A stretch of DNA of 64,000 nucleotides from 40-80 sp040394775. GTDB taxonomy: Bacteria > Bacteroidota > Bacteroidia > Flavobacteriales_D > Crocinitomicaceae. The DNA lies in the NCBI GenBank assembly GCA_040394775.1, contig JBEBRN010000008.1:1-64000 (forward strand), read 5' to 3'. Numbering within the stretch: position 1 is the first letter of the stretch; each line of letters opens with the position of its first letter. The notes beneath the pieces were generated by a model. It was given only the letters and a program-made list of their open reading frames with translations, had not been told where the DNA came from and searched no databases. The position numbers and the translations under genes were made by a program. This document shows, piece by piece, positions 25,474 to 35,314 of the stretch.

Positions 25474-26766
25474 CTAATTCTTTCTATTATCAATCAATAA
25501 GATAGGCTTTCTACTCATCGGTGGAAAGTTGATTTTTTGAAGTATGGAAGCCTCCACAAATTCAATCACTGGAACCACTCTTAATTTTGCTCTAAAATGA
25601 TCTTTAATCTTATCTAACAAGGCATCGGATTGATTTTTTGACGAAATTTTAATGGTAATTTCATCCATCCCCATCTCATTGGTAGATATTTCAATTAAAT
25701 GACTTTGAACACCGTCAATACATGCTAACAAATCATGCATTGCAGTTGGATACAGCGTTGTTCCTTTATATTTAATCATGTGTTTTTTTCGACCTAAAAC
25801 GGGACCAACACGTTGTGTGTTTCGTCCACAAGAACACGGTTCAGCATGCATTATAACCACATCACCCGTTTTGAAACGCAACAAAGGCATTGCTTCAATT
25901 CCAAGTGTCGTGATGGTTAATTCTCCACTATCTCCAGGTTGAACAGGTTGATCGTTTTCATCCAAAACCTCGGTAATAATCAATTCTGGATGGTGATGGC
26001 CTCCAACTTGTGCTTCACATTCCGTAAAAGCGGTACTCATCTCTGTTGATGCATAGGTAGAAAACAACTTTACGTTCCATTTATCAGTTATCATTTTAGT
26101 CAACGTACTTGGAGAGAAATCTTGATTGCGTAACGCTTCACCGATACAGATAATTCCTTTGACGCTACTTTTATTGATGTCAATATTATTTTTCTCCGCA
26201 TAATCAATCAATTTCAATAAAAACGAAGGGACGGACACCAAATATTTAGGTTGAAATTTAAGAATGGAGTCCCATTGTAATTCGGGAATTCCAGCGCCCA
26301 CACGGATTGCACTTGCTCCCAATTTCCTTAATCCTAAAAAATAAGCTAAACCGGCCATGAAACGACGGTCCATTGTTGTCATCAATTGAACCACATCTCC
26401 TTTTTGAATTCCTGCGCAAGCAAAAGAAATCGATTCATTATAGGCTAAACGATCTAAATCTCGGTCAGTTAAACCAAAAACAACGGGTAAACCTAGTGTA
26501 CCTGAAGTAGTCGCAAAATCGACAATATTTTCTTTTGGAACACAGAAAAAAGCATCGTTTTTTTCTTGCAAATCAGTTTTAGAAGTCGTCGGTAATTTCG
26601 ACAAATCCTCTAAAGTAAGGATGGTTTCAATAGCAATATTTCGGCTGGAAAAAAGATTTTTATAATAGGGTGAATTGGCCTTCAAATAGCGAAGTAGTTC
26701 CTGTAACTTTTCTTCTTGTAAAGCAATTATTTCCGCTGTGGATTGTTGTTCTATTGCTGGTATCAT
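25474..26766 (-). CDS. adenylate-forming ligase of the pigment cluster (phenylacetate-CoA ligase-like)
   Basis: A 430-residue ANL-superfamily enzyme. Motifs: ATTSGTLGLP (phosphate loop), YASTEMSTAF, the ribose-binding TGD in RFKTGDVV, a CxC pair in PCSCGRNTQRVGPVLGR, and the C-terminal KYKGTTLYPTAM. In aryl polyene clusters a ligase of this type activates 4-coumarate or 4-hydroxybenzoate and loads it on the acyl carrier protein. That is its likely job here, given the tyrosine ammonia-lyase at the other end of the cluster. It is the last gene of the unit and overlaps the preceding gene by ATGA. Confidence 0.85.
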   Translation of the reverse strand: MIPAIEQQSTAEIIALQEEKLQELLRYLKANSPYYKNLFSSRNIAIETILTLEDLSKLPTTSKTDLQEKNDAFFCVPKENIVDFATTSGTLGLPVVFGLTDRDLDRLAYNESISFACAGIQKGDVVQLMTTMDRRFMAGLAYFLGLRKLGASAIRVGAGIPELQWDSILKFQPKYLVSVPSFLLKLIDYAEKNNIDINKSSVKGIICIGEALRNQDFSPSTLTKMITDKWNVKLFSTYASTEMSTAFTECEAQVGGHHHPELIITEVLDENDQPVQPGDSGELTITTLGIEAMPLLRFKTGDVVIMHAEPCSCGRNTQRVGPVLGRKKHMIKYKGTTLYPTAMHDLLACIDGVQSHLIEISTNEMGMDEITIKISSKNQSDALLDKIKDHFRAKLRVVPVIEFVEASILQKINFPPMSRKPILLIDNRKN

Positions 26767-28436
26767 TTTTTCCTTTTTCGATTTGATTTTCGGAGGTATT
26801 TCTCCACACTCTCCTTCCCTTGTGTTGTTGTAATCTCTTTGGTTAATGCTTTTTCAAATTTAACCTTTGCTAAGTTATAATCTTTTTGTTGATAATAATA
26901 CTTTCCACATTTGAAATAAACAAGCCAAAAATCTGGATTTAAATGAATGTATTTTTCGATAAAGTCGGTTTCTAAAGCTGTTTCTTCCTTTAATGCTTTA
27001 TCTATTATACGGTCTTGGATGCGGTATTCTTCGTATTTCTGAAATGCAGCAGAATTCACAAATGGATCTTTGGCAATTAATAAAGAATCCACTTCATGAG
27101 AAACGAAGGTACTATCCGGTTGATTAAAAATCTCGTTTAAATCATACGCAACAAATTCTCCCAACTGGTAAGGATTTGTGGAAACCCAAACGATTCGTTG
27201 CTCCGGTTTAAAGACGATAGAATGGTGTCCTAACAATTGATTCAACGCTTTCTCATTCCCATAGCCAATTGCTTTCTCATTTAATCCTTTGGTGTCCCGT
27301 AAAATGTCGACCATTTTTTGAGGTGTAATTTTTTTATTTTCTTCTATCAACTCTTGCATTCTTTCATAGCGATAAACCGAGTGACTCGTTGCAATTTGTT
27401 GGTTATTGCGTTTATCGTCTTTGTACGCTTCACTTTGAAAGTGATTAGAACAGATAAGTTCACTGGAATTTTCAACCGTATAAACACCAAAATTCTTAGG
27501 GGAAATTTCAATCAATACCACTCTTTTATCTTTTGCACTTCCCACCATAATGGATTCTGAGACAAATACTTTTCTCTTTTTAGCAATTTCAATCGCTTCT
27601 TCAATCGTACTGGCGTGTTGTAAAATATCCCGTGTTAAAATTGAAATGGGTGTCTTTGCTCCCCATGGAATCTTCGATTTTCCCGCATTAATAGTCACTG
27701 TCAAGCCTTCTAAATTCATTCCTGAAACAACGCCGATCATTCCGGGCCAAGAGATGCTCATATAAGGAATTCCTACATCTGGTCGAATGAAAGAAATCAT
27801 TTTCTCTTCAGCAAATTTATCGCCTGCGTAGAAATCAAAATTACGTCCTAAAAGCATACTTCCATCAGCGGATTTTTCTCCCCAAACTGCCATAGACGAG
27901 CAACCAACCAACATCAAATCCTGCATAGCATGGCCAATATCATGAGCACCATGAAGCGATAAGCAACGTTGGTATTTGTTTGCGATAAAATCATATTCGT
28001 CTGAAGAATAGCGTGAAATTCCATAAATTTCAGCCAAATATTCATTCGGGATATTTAAATACATCTTACGATTGTATACCTTCAAGAAGAACTTTAAGAA
28101 ACGTTGTTTAGATGAAGATGGTATAAACTCTGCTACCATCGTAAAGAAAGCACGTTCTTGCTTTTTAATTAATTCCTGTGATAAACTTCCACTAATCAAT
28201 CCCAATTGTAGCGCATCACCAGAAGTGTACAATTCCCAAATATCATGTTTATTTTTTAGTAGATAGTTTTGATTGGTATAAAATAAAGTATCAGAGAGTT
28301 TAGAGACAATTGGAACCGTTTGATTATATCCTTCAAGAGAAGGTAAATGCCTTTGAGATTTCCGAATACCACAAGCACTGATGGAAATTAAAAGAACCAA
28401 ACAAACACTTAACCGAATGGACTTATAAATCATCAT
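26763..28436 (-). CDS. C45-type Ntn-hydrolase lipoprotein (acyl-CoA:6-APA acyltransferase fold)
   Basis: A 557-residue lipoprotein (Cys22 in SISAC) with a central Ntn-hydrolase domain: VGCSSMAVWGEKSADGSML, in which Cys179 is the likely autoprocessing nucleophile, and GRNFDFYAG. The C-terminal 70 residues resemble a tetratricopeptide pair (YFKCGKYYYQQKDYNLAKVKFEKAL). Members of this fold hydrolyse or transfer amide- or ester-linked acyl groups. In this cluster it could edit or attach acyl chains outside the cytoplasm. Start overlaps the upstream FAD gene by ATGA. The substrate is unknown. Confidence 0.85.
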   Translation of the reverse strand: MMIYKSIRLSVCLVLLISISACGIRKSQRHLPSLEGYNQTVPIVSKLSDTLFYTNQNYLLKNKHDIWELYTSGDALQLGLISGSLSQELIKKQERAFFTMVAEFIPSSSKQRFLKFFLKVYNRKMYLNIPNEYLAEIYGISRYSSDEYDFIANKYQRCLSLHGAHDIGHAMQDLMLVGCSSMAVWGEKSADGSMLLGRNFDFYAGDKFAEEKMISFIRPDVGIPYMSISWPGMIGVVSGMNLEGLTVTINAGKSKIPWGAKTPISILTRDILQHASTIEEAIEIAKKRKVFVSESIMVGSAKDKRVVLIEISPKNFGVYTVENSSELICSNHFQSEAYKDDKRNNQQIATSHSVYRYERMQELIEENKKITPQKMVDILRDTKGLNEKAIGYGNEKALNQLLGHHSIVFKPEQRIVWVSTNPYQLGEFVAYDLNEIFNQPDSTFVSHEVDSLLIAKDPFVNSAAFQKYEEYRIQDRIIDKALKEETALETDFIEKYIHLNPDFWLVYFKCGKYYYQQKDYNLAKVKFEKALTKEITTTQGKESVEKYLRKSNRKRKK

Positions 28437-29953
28437 GGTTCCGTTGCTTGAATAATTTTATCGACTAAATACTCTTTTCCTAAGATCTGAGAACAAGTTA
28501 AGACGGCCCCAATAGTAACTCCCAAAACGCCATGCATATTGATACTTTGACCTGTTAGAAATAAATTATCTATTCTTGTTTTCGTCGAAATAAAGGTGCG
28601 CATCGGATCATTTGAATCTTTTACATATCCGTACATATTTCCTCTATCCACACCAATATAATCACGATAGGTTAATGGCGAAGATTCATGAATTGACTGA
28701 ATACATTCTCTGATCGTTGGGAATTGTTTTTCCAAAGCATTTAAGAACGCTTCCATCTTTTGCTTCTTGAACTCCGCATACAATTCTCCTCTATCGTTTG
28801 AATCAACCGTTGTATTATGCGTTTTTATCCATTGTTCTACTTCTTCAAAACGCATATAAGTGATAGCTGTTAAACTTTCAGCCCACACTTGGTTTTCCTC
28901 CGAAATATTCATCGACGCCATATACGATTCTGGCCATGAATCCTCACTATAATCAAGTGACTCCCATACTTTTTGAGGTGTTTTGAAACGGTAATAATTA
29001 CAATTGAAATAGTTGAAACTATTCGGCTTAAAGACAATGTATAAACTAAAAGCGGCTGAAGAGGCTTCTAGACTTTGAACTCTTTTGAAATACGATTTTC
29101 TAAATTTTTCTTCCCCCACCATTTTTAAAGTAGTTTTGGGTTCAATGTTCGAAATAAATAAATCACCGGAATAGATGTCACCACTTTTGGTACGTGCAGC
29201 AACAATCACATCGTTTTCCATATCAAAGTGCGTTACCTCGCGACGCTTGTAGATTTCTCCTCCGTATTTACGCAACTGCTTCACTAATAATTTTGTAATC
29301 TGACTACCACCGTTGATACATCGCCATGCACTTTGCATGTAAGAATTAGTAGACAAAGCATGAACGTAAAGTGGGGTTTTATCAGGTATTCCAGCGTATA
29401 AAAAGTTAGATCCTGCTAAAACAGCTTTGAGTTTTTCATTTTGGGTTAACTCATCAAAATAATCTTTGGCATTGAGTGCTAAAATTTCTTGATGATAGCC
29501 ATCTTCCTTCCTTAAATTATAAAGCGGAAAAGAAGAACAGATGTACGTCATCATTTTAACATATTTATGAATTGCCTCTTCTTCTTCTGGAAAATAGTGA
29601 ATGAGCTGCTCAGCAAAATTATCTAATCCTTGTGCATGGGGATAATCATTTGAATCGCCTTCAAATGATATTTTGTCAAAGGCATTCATGTCCATTCGCT
29701 TTAAACGCAAGCCATCCATGATGCCGATATACGAAAAGTATCGATGTAAATTCTGACCTTTATCTAACCCACCAATGTAGTGAATACCGGTGTCAAAAAC
29801 TTTTTTATCTCTAGCAAACGTTTGTAAATTCCCTCCGTATTGATTGTTTTTCTCCAACACACAAACACTTTTGCCCTCCATGGCTAAAATAATAGCCGAA
29901 ACCAATCCACCTAATCCACTTCCAATAATTACTACATCGTATTTCTTAGTCAT
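28433..29953 (-). CDS. phytoene-desaturase-like FAD oxidoreductase
   Basis: A 506-residue flavoprotein with the dinucleotide motif GSGLGG (residues 11-16), VLEKNNQYGG, FDTGIHYIGG and the C-terminal FLTGQSINMHGVLGVTIGA typical of CrtI/CrtISO-like enzymes. Flexirubins are not carotenoids, so the substrate is probably a polyene or alkyl chain intermediate, perhaps for desaturation or isomerisation; this is inferred. One-base overlap with the MMPL fusion upstream and ATGA with the C45 gene downstream place it firmly in the operon. Confidence 0.87.
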   Translation of the reverse strand: MTKKYDVVIIGSGLGGLVSAIILAMEGKSVCVLEKNNQYGGNLQTFARDKKVFDTGIHYIGGLDKGQNLHRYFSYIGIMDGLRLKRMDMNAFDKISFEGDSNDYPHAQGLDNFAEQLIHYFPEEEEAIHKYVKMMTYICSSFPLYNLRKEDGYHQEILALNAKDYFDELTQNEKLKAVLAGSNFLYAGIPDKTPLYVHALSTNSYMQSAWRCINGGSQITKLLVKQLRKYGGEIYKRREVTHFDMENDVIVAARTKSGDIYSGDLFISNIEPKTTLKMVGEEKFRKSYFKRVQSLEASSAAFSLYIVFKPNSFNYFNCNYYRFKTPQKVWESLDYSEDSWPESYMASMNISEENQVWAESLTAITYMRFEEVEQWIKTHNTTVDSNDRGELYAEFKKQKMEAFLNALEKQFPTIRECIQSIHESSPLTYRDYIGVDRGNMYGYVKDSNDPMRTFISTKTRIDNLFLTGQSINMHGVLGVTIGAVLTCSQILGKEYLVDKIIQATEP

Positions 29954-32900
29954 TATTGTTTTTTTAAAGTGATTATTACTCCTTCTTCGCGGGTTATTAT
30001 AAAACCATGTGGTAAGATTTCGGCAACCAAATCTGAGTTATTAAAGAGTATAATTTGATCAAAAGAAGGAATGATTCCCTTCCAATCCATCTCTAATTCT
30101 TTGGCTGAAATCAGAAGTGTCTTTATTTTTGGATCTATTTCAGAAAGCTGATCGAGGTATTTAATTTTCCTCGAATGAAGTAGGTAATTCGTTTTCGCTA
30201 CTTCTCTTTTTTCTTCGTTATCAATATAAGTCTGAATCTTTCTTTCCGATTGTGTCAGTGCAAGGAGGATGTCTATTTGTCCAAAATCATCTGCTATATG
30301 AAAAATGCGCTCCTTTATCCCAAAGCAACTGTTGAGTTGATAATAGTTGGATTTATTCACCGCAAAATCAGCCTTTATTTCTTTAAAAAGATCACGTTCT
30401 TTGTACAAATAGCTCAAAAGCAATTTATACTTAAAGTAATTTTCGTCTTCGTAAGTTGCTCTTAATTCTTGAAATTGATTTTTGAAGAAAACGCTGACTT
30501 GTTTGGCTTTCACATCGTATGTATTTCCAAATTTAGGATCATTTGACTCAATTCTATCGCCAATATGAACCGTTAAGCTACCGTTATAAATGATATGATC
30601 ACCTTTGGGTAATAATTCTGAATTCCCATGAATATAAACAGGTAAAATTGGCATATTTAATTCTTCTGCTAAGTAAAAAGCGCCTTTATGGAAACGATGA
30701 ATGGCATTTGTAGTAGATCGTGTTCCTTCTGGGAAAATCATTAAAGAATACCCTTCTTCTACTTTTGCTCGAAGATGGTCGACGCCTTTATTTAATCCTT
30801 GTGAAACAGGATAAAAGCCAGCTAATTTAACGGCTCTACCGAAGATGGGGGAATTGTACACCCAATCATTCACTAAGAATATAACCTTATAACTCAGCAT
30901 TCCAACAGCTAAAGTATCCAAGAAGGAAGTGTGATTGGCAATGATTATAGATGGACGCTCAAATTGTTCGTTATTTGGATTGACAATTCGTTTTTTCACA
31001 AATGGATTCGAATAAAGCACCGATTTCATAAATATACTCATCGTAACCCGAAACCATTTCATTTTCACTTCCTTTTTAAAAGGCAGAATACGCATGATTA
31101 ATTGTCCTGAGATAGAAAATAGAAAACCTCCAATACCGTAATAAATAAAGGACAATAAAGAATGAATAAACAAACGAAGTGTAATCGGTGATTTGCCCTT
31201 CTTCACTCGATTCATAATGCAAATTCGGAAAATTACAGGATAAAATACAAACGTGATAATCAAAGCAGAAAATACACCTATGAGTGAAACAACTGAAATC
31301 GATTTCAATGCTGGATGTTTTGCAAACACTAGCGATCCGATGGCTAAAATAGTCGTCATAGCTGCTAAGATGATGGAAGTACGATAGGTTTTCATATCAC
31401 TTTTCCCAAAGGTGTGTTCCTTCTGCAAGGCACTCGTCATGAAAATACTAAAATCGACACCGTGTCCAAAAATTAGAGTACAAACAATGGTGCTAAATAT
31501 ATTCAACTGGACATCAAATAGCACCATCAATCCAGCGGTAACAACTCCTGTAATCGCAATTGGCACAACAGCAATCAGCATTAACTCGGTACGGCGAAAA
31601 AACATCCATAAGATTAAGATCACCGCTAAAAAAGAATAATTCACCAAGTCATTGAAGTCGTTTTTCAAATGACCTAAAAATGTTTCATTCATTTGCTGGC
31701 GGTCAATAGCCATCACATTTGTATCTTCCGAAACACGTTTAATAAGTGGTTCTCGTTGCTCATCTGAGACCTTTACAATGGACAAAACAGTATGAAACCC
31801 ATTTTTATCAGTGACAAAATCTTTCAAAGGAAGCGCATTTAATTGCTGATAGTCAGCAAAAGTGATAGGTCGAAAATCTTTTCCCAAGAGTTCATAAAAA
31901 GAATGAAAAGAGCTCGGTTTAAAACCAATCGATGTCCCAGATTGGATAAGATCAGTCTGAACATCCTCTTTCTTTTGTGGATTCCAAAAATGATTCCACC
32001 TGTCAATTTTCTCCCGCTGATCCTTTTCCGAAAGAACAATTCCACCAATACTGCTGAAGCTTAATATTTGTTTCTTATTTTGCTCTTCTTGTAAAGTCTC
32101 GAATAATTTAGAGTTATTCTCCAGTGCTTCTTCTTCCGTGTTTCCATAAGCAGCTACATAAATGGATTTGGAAGTTAAACTTGTTGTTGCCTCAACTTTT
32201 GCCTCTGCATTTTTAATCTCTTGTGGAATAAAATTAAGATCTGCGAGATTATTGTTAAATTGAACTTTGTTGAACAGAAAGAATGAAGCGATAATTACGG
32301 CAAGCGCAGAGTAAAAAAGAGGTTTATTTTTTTCAAATGAAAAACTTGAAGCAATCTCAATAATATTTTTTCTCTTTCGCTCTACATACGGTTTCGGTTG
32401 ATATAAATGTGGAATCAAAATCAAAGAGAAAATGGACGATGCAAGAACGCTAATTGCAGCAAAAATCCCTAAATCTTTGAGTGCTTCAGAATGCACAAAT
32501 AACAAACATAAAAAAGCCGCAGCTGTAGTAGAACTACTCATAATAAGCGGCATCGTTATGTCCTTATAAAGCTCTTTGATATCCGTTTTGTCTTTGTAGT
32601 GTGTTAATATGTGTAACGCATAATCAATGGTCACACCTAATAGAATAGCTCCTACACTCAATGAAATGGCAGAAATGGTTTCCTTCATGAAGTACAAACA
32701 CGCTAAGGCAAAAAGACCGCCAAAAACAGTAGGCACAAAAAGAATAATAGGTATGAAAATTCTTCTGTAGAACAAAATCAGAATCAACATCAACGCGGTT
32801 AACGACAAAACAACCGTTTTGATAATGTCCCCTTTTATTTGTTTCGCATTTGCCACCGCAATCAACGAAGAACCAAAATAATCTACTGAAGCTTTCTCTG

Positions 32901-33627
32901 CGAACTTTTCATTTAAATCCGTTTTAATTCGATTTAATTCGCCGACAAACAACGTATTTTTCTCTGTTTCTGTTCCAGCCAAAACAGGATTGATAAACAA
33001 CAATATTTTCGAATCGTCTTTAGTAGTAATAAAGCCGTTCTTTAAGTGAAAATCTTCTCCTAAATTCAGTTGTTGTAATTTTTTCAGTGCAATAAAAGCA
33101 AATCCCAACGGGTCGTTTAAGATAAAATCTTTGGCCACCATTCCTGTTGGTGAAATCAACGTCCTGAAATTCTGTTCAGTTTGTTGTTGAATGCTATCGC
33201 TTTGTATTTTATTGGCAATTAGCTGATAATCATCCTCGTCTAAAAAAAGCGGAAGATTACTTCGAATAAATTCAAATGTTTCCTGAATATTTTCATCATC
33301 TATTTTACCCTCTATATCTCGTATATAAGCGGAACAAGAGCCGATGCTATCTAAAAATGTTTGTGCTATGTCTGCTAGATCTTCGTCCGTTCCTTTCTCT
33401 TTTTTCTCCAGAATGACGGTAATCTTATCCGCAAAATTAAGCTGTTTCAGCACTTTAGCAGTAACATCCGATTGTTCATTTTTAGGAATAATACGTGTAA
33501 TGTCCTCTTCAAATTTAATTTGTGAGGCAAAAAAGCCAAAAACTCCTAAAAACACCAATCCAATAAAAATGGAAATTAGTTTGTTATTTTTGATGAGACG
33601 GTAAATGAAATAGAAAAAAGTCTCCAT
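29953..33627 (-). CDS. giant MMPL/RND exporter fused to a PlsC acyltransferase and a degenerate methyltransferase-like tail
   Basis: A 1224-residue three-part protein. Residues 1 to about 830 form an MMPL-type RND exporter with two bundles of membrane helices and two large periplasmic loops. Residues about 870-1050 form a glycerolipid acyltransferase domain with NHTSFLDT near 897 and FPEGTRS near 964. The last 165 residues follow the strand-helix pattern of a class I methyltransferase (FHIADDFGQIDILLAL near 1110-1126), but the glycine loop is eroded. MMPL plus acyltransferase proteins are usual in aryl polyene clusters and probably carry the lipid to the outer leaflet. Confidence 0.88.
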   Translation of the reverse strand: METFFYFIYRLIKNNKLISIFIGLVFLGVFGFFASQIKFEEDITRIIPKNEQSDVTAKVLKQLNFADKITVILEKKEKGTDEDLADIAQTFLDSIGSCSAYIRDIEGKIDDENIQETFEFIRSNLPLFLDEDDYQLIANKIQSDSIQQQTEQNFRTLISPTGMVAKDFILNDPLGFAFIALKKLQQLNLGEDFHLKNGFITTKDDSKILLFINPVLAGTETEKNTLFVGELNRIKTDLNEKFAEKASVDYFGSSLIAVANAKQIKGDIIKTVVLSLTALMLILILFYRRIFIPIILFVPTVFGGLFALACLYFMKETISAISLSVGAILLGVTIDYALHILTHYKDKTDIKELYKDITMPLIMSSSTTAAAFLCLLFVHSEALKDLGIFAAISVLASSIFSLILIPHLYQPKPYVERKRKNIIEIASSFSFEKNKPLFYSALAVIIASFFLFNKVQFNNNLADLNFIPQEIKNAEAKVEATTSLTSKSIYVAAYGNTEEEALENNSKLFETLQEEQNKKQILSFSSIGGIVLSEKDQREKIDRWNHFWNPQKKEDVQTDLIQSGTSIGFKPSSFHSFYELLGKDFRPITFADYQQLNALPLKDFVTDKNGFHTVLSIVKVSDEQREPLIKRVSEDTNVMAIDRQQMNETFLGHLKNDFNDLVNYSFLAVILILWMFFRRTELMLIAVVPIAITGVVTAGLMVLFDVQLNIFSTIVCTLIFGHGVDFSIFMTSALQKEHTFGKSDMKTYRTSIILAAMTTILAIGSLVFAKHPALKSISVVSLIGVFSALIITFVFYPVIFRICIMNRVKKGKSPITLRLFIHSLLSFIYYGIGGFLFSISGQLIMRILPFKKEVKMKWFRVTMSIFMKSVLYSNPFVKKRIVNPNNEQFERPSIIIANHTSFLDTLAVGMLSYKVIFLVNDWVYNSPIFGRAVKLAGFYPVSQGLNKGVDHLRAKVEEGYSLMIFPEGTRSTTNAIHRFHKGAFYLAEELNMPILPVYIHGNSELLPKGDHIIYNGSLTVHIGDRIESNDPKFGNTYDVKAKQVSVFFKNQFQELRATYEDENYFKYKLLLSYLYKERDLFKEIKADFAVNKSNYYQLNSCFGIKERIFHIADDFGQIDILLALTQSERKIQTYIDNEEKREVAKTNYLLHSRKIKYLDQLSEIDPKIKTLLISAKELEMDWKGIIPSFDQIILFNNSDLVAEILPHGFIITREEGVIITLKKQ

Positions 33628-33631
33628 TGAA

Positions 33632-34816
33632 TTAATTCGTTTTAGGATATTTTTTTAACCTGATAGATAATACAAAATAGCTCGTGAAGCCTGCTATAAT
33701 CGACATTGTCGTTGCTAAAATAAAACTTCCAACCAAATATAATGTTAAATTATCAGCAATAGCATCAAAAGTAATGGATTTATTGACAACTAGTGGTTGT
33801 GTCTCTTTGATAAAGATTTTTCCCATTTGTAGAGATCCAATTATGATAAAGGGGATAAACGGGGGAAAGCTAACATTTGAAAAAGCGAAAGCTAGTACCT
33901 TATTCAGTTTTAAGACTACTGCAAGCGATAAGACTATTACTGTATGAAACCCCCAAAACGGTGAAATTCCAATAAAAACACCTAACGCAATCGAGAGTGA
34001 TTTTTTTAATTTAGAATCCGAACTTCCTAAAACATCTTCGCGGATAAAATCTTTAAAGCTTTTTTTTTTAAAACTAAGAACGAAGTCGCGGGGTTTGATA
34101 TAAGCTAAAGCAATCATTACCAAGACCACATTTAACACACTAATTCGAGTAAAATCTTTGAAAGGTCGAAAGTGACTCACCCTTTCTTCTGGGTCATACA
34201 GTATGTTGACTGGAATGTTTTTCACCTCAACACCTTTCCACGAAGACCGGACAATAACTTCAATTTCCAGCTCAAATTTTTGGGTGAAAAGTCTTTTAGG
34301 AATAGCATTTAAAGGATACGAACGATAGCCCGATTGTGTGTCGGATAATTTCACGCCTGTTTCAAAATGGTACCAAAAATTGGAAAATTTGTGTCCAAAA
34401 CTACTTTTTTTAGGCACATTTTCAGAGGTCATATCCCGACTTCCAATGAGTAAAATAGGAGCCTTAGCATCATCAATGTGTTTCAAAAAAACGATTATAT
34501 CTTCTGGGAAGTGTTGTCCATCTGAGTCAATGGTAATGGCATATTCATAACCTGCTCCTTTTGCTGCTAAAAAACCGTGGCGAAGCGCATTTCCTTTTCC
34601 TTTGTTTTGAGGAAGATGAATTTGCGTTATATGCTGATAATTAGATAAAATAGTAAGCGTATTATCCGTAGAGCCGTCATTGACCACAATTACAGAATCT
34701 GTTCGTTCTAAAACACCATTTAAGACACGCGGTAATGTTTTATGATTGTTGTATGTGGGAATAATCACACACACTTTCAATCGTTTCATTTGTTCGGCAA
34801 TCGTTTCTGTACTCAT
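33632..34816 (-). CDS. GT2 glycosyltransferase fused to DUF2062 membrane domain
   Basis: A 394-residue protein. The N-terminal 230 residues are a GT-A glycosyltransferase: VCVIIPTYNN, VVNDGSTDNT (about 44-53), DSDGQHFPED with the metal-binding DSD, and SGYRSYP. The C-terminal DUF2062 domain (about 255-385) has several membrane segments and the pattern GISPFWGFHT. The dolichol-phosphate-mannose-synthase-like N-terminus would use a lipid or lipid-linked acceptor. Such a gene is common in aryl polyene clusters, though flexirubins are not reported as glycosides, so its product is open. Confidence 0.87.
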   Translation of the reverse strand: MSTETIAEQMKRLKVCVIIPTYNNHKTLPRVLNGVLERTDSVIVVNDGSTDNTLTILSNYQHITQIHLPQNKGKGNALRHGFLAAKGAGYEYAITIDSDGQHFPEDIIVFLKHIDDAKAPILLIGSRDMTSENVPKKSSFGHKFSNFWYHFETGVKLSDTQSGYRSYPLNAIPKRLFTQKFELEIEVIVRSSWKGVEVKNIPVNILYDPEERVSHFRPFKDFTRISVLNVVLVMIALAYIKPRDFVLSFKKKSFKDFIREDVLGSSDSKLKKSLSIALGVFIGISPFWGFHTVIVLSLAVVLKLNKVLAFAFSNVSFPPFIPFIIIGSLQMGKIFIKETQPLVVNKSITFDAIADNLTLYLVGSFILATTMSIIAGFTSYFVLSIRLKKYPKTN

Positions 34817-34828
34817 TCAAAAAAAAAA

Positions 34829-35314
34829 TTAAAGCTTATACTTTTTCTTCTCGGTTTCAGTAAACGATTTGGAAGTAATGATAAATTGCGTCACAAAGCT
34901 TTTCACTTCCGAGTTACTCTTTAACAGGTTATCGGCAATTAGCTTTTTATCTTCCTCTATATTTTTATTATAATTCAAGAATTTAGGTGAATTTTCCTGA
35001 ACACTCATTCTCAACGTTCTCAATTCGATATTTTCCGGTGCTTTCTGAATACTTTCCTCGAGCATTTCAACTCCTTTTTTGAAATTATTTTTCTTTTTAG
35101 CTAATTCACTTTCGTATTTAGCTTTTAACGTAAATCCAACGCCTTTGTATCCAATCATTACAGGAGTATCAGAACTAATTTGGCTCGTTTTAGTGTAAAA
35201 AATTTCAGCATTTTCTTTTGTGGAAGAAGCTTTGGGATAAAGTTTTCGCAACTCAGACAATTCACTCGAAGTGGAAGCAAATACGAACGCTATTAAAATC
35301 AATACTATTTTCAT
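34829..35314 (-). CDS. small secreted helical protein of the cluster
   Basis: Not recognised. The 161-residue product has a signal peptide (MKIVLILIAFVFASTSS) and a mature part that looks all-helical and TPR-like: VMIGYKGVGFTLKAKYESELAKKKNNFKKGVEMLEESIQKAPENIELRTLRM. It is probably periplasmic. It overlaps the dehydratase gene upstream by ATGA and is 12 bases from the glycosyltransferase, so it is co-expressed. Short secreted proteins of this kind occur with LolA-like proteins in lipid-pigment clusters and may help with transfer across the periplasm. Confidence 0.7.
   Translation of the reverse strand: MKIVLILIAFVFASTSSELSELRKLYPKASSTKENAEIFYTKTSQISSDTPVMIGYKGVGFTLKAKYESELAKKKNNFKKGVEMLEESIQKAPENIELRTLRMSVQENSPKFLNYNKNIEEDKKLIADNLLKSNSEVKSFVTQFIITSKSFTETEKKKYKL

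Noticed and set aside
25452..25476. Weak inverted repeat TAGTTT/AAACTA at the end of the pigment operon as a terminator
   Set aside because: The stem is only six A/T-rich pairs and overlaps the stop codon of the ligase gene, so I do not claim it as a terminator.
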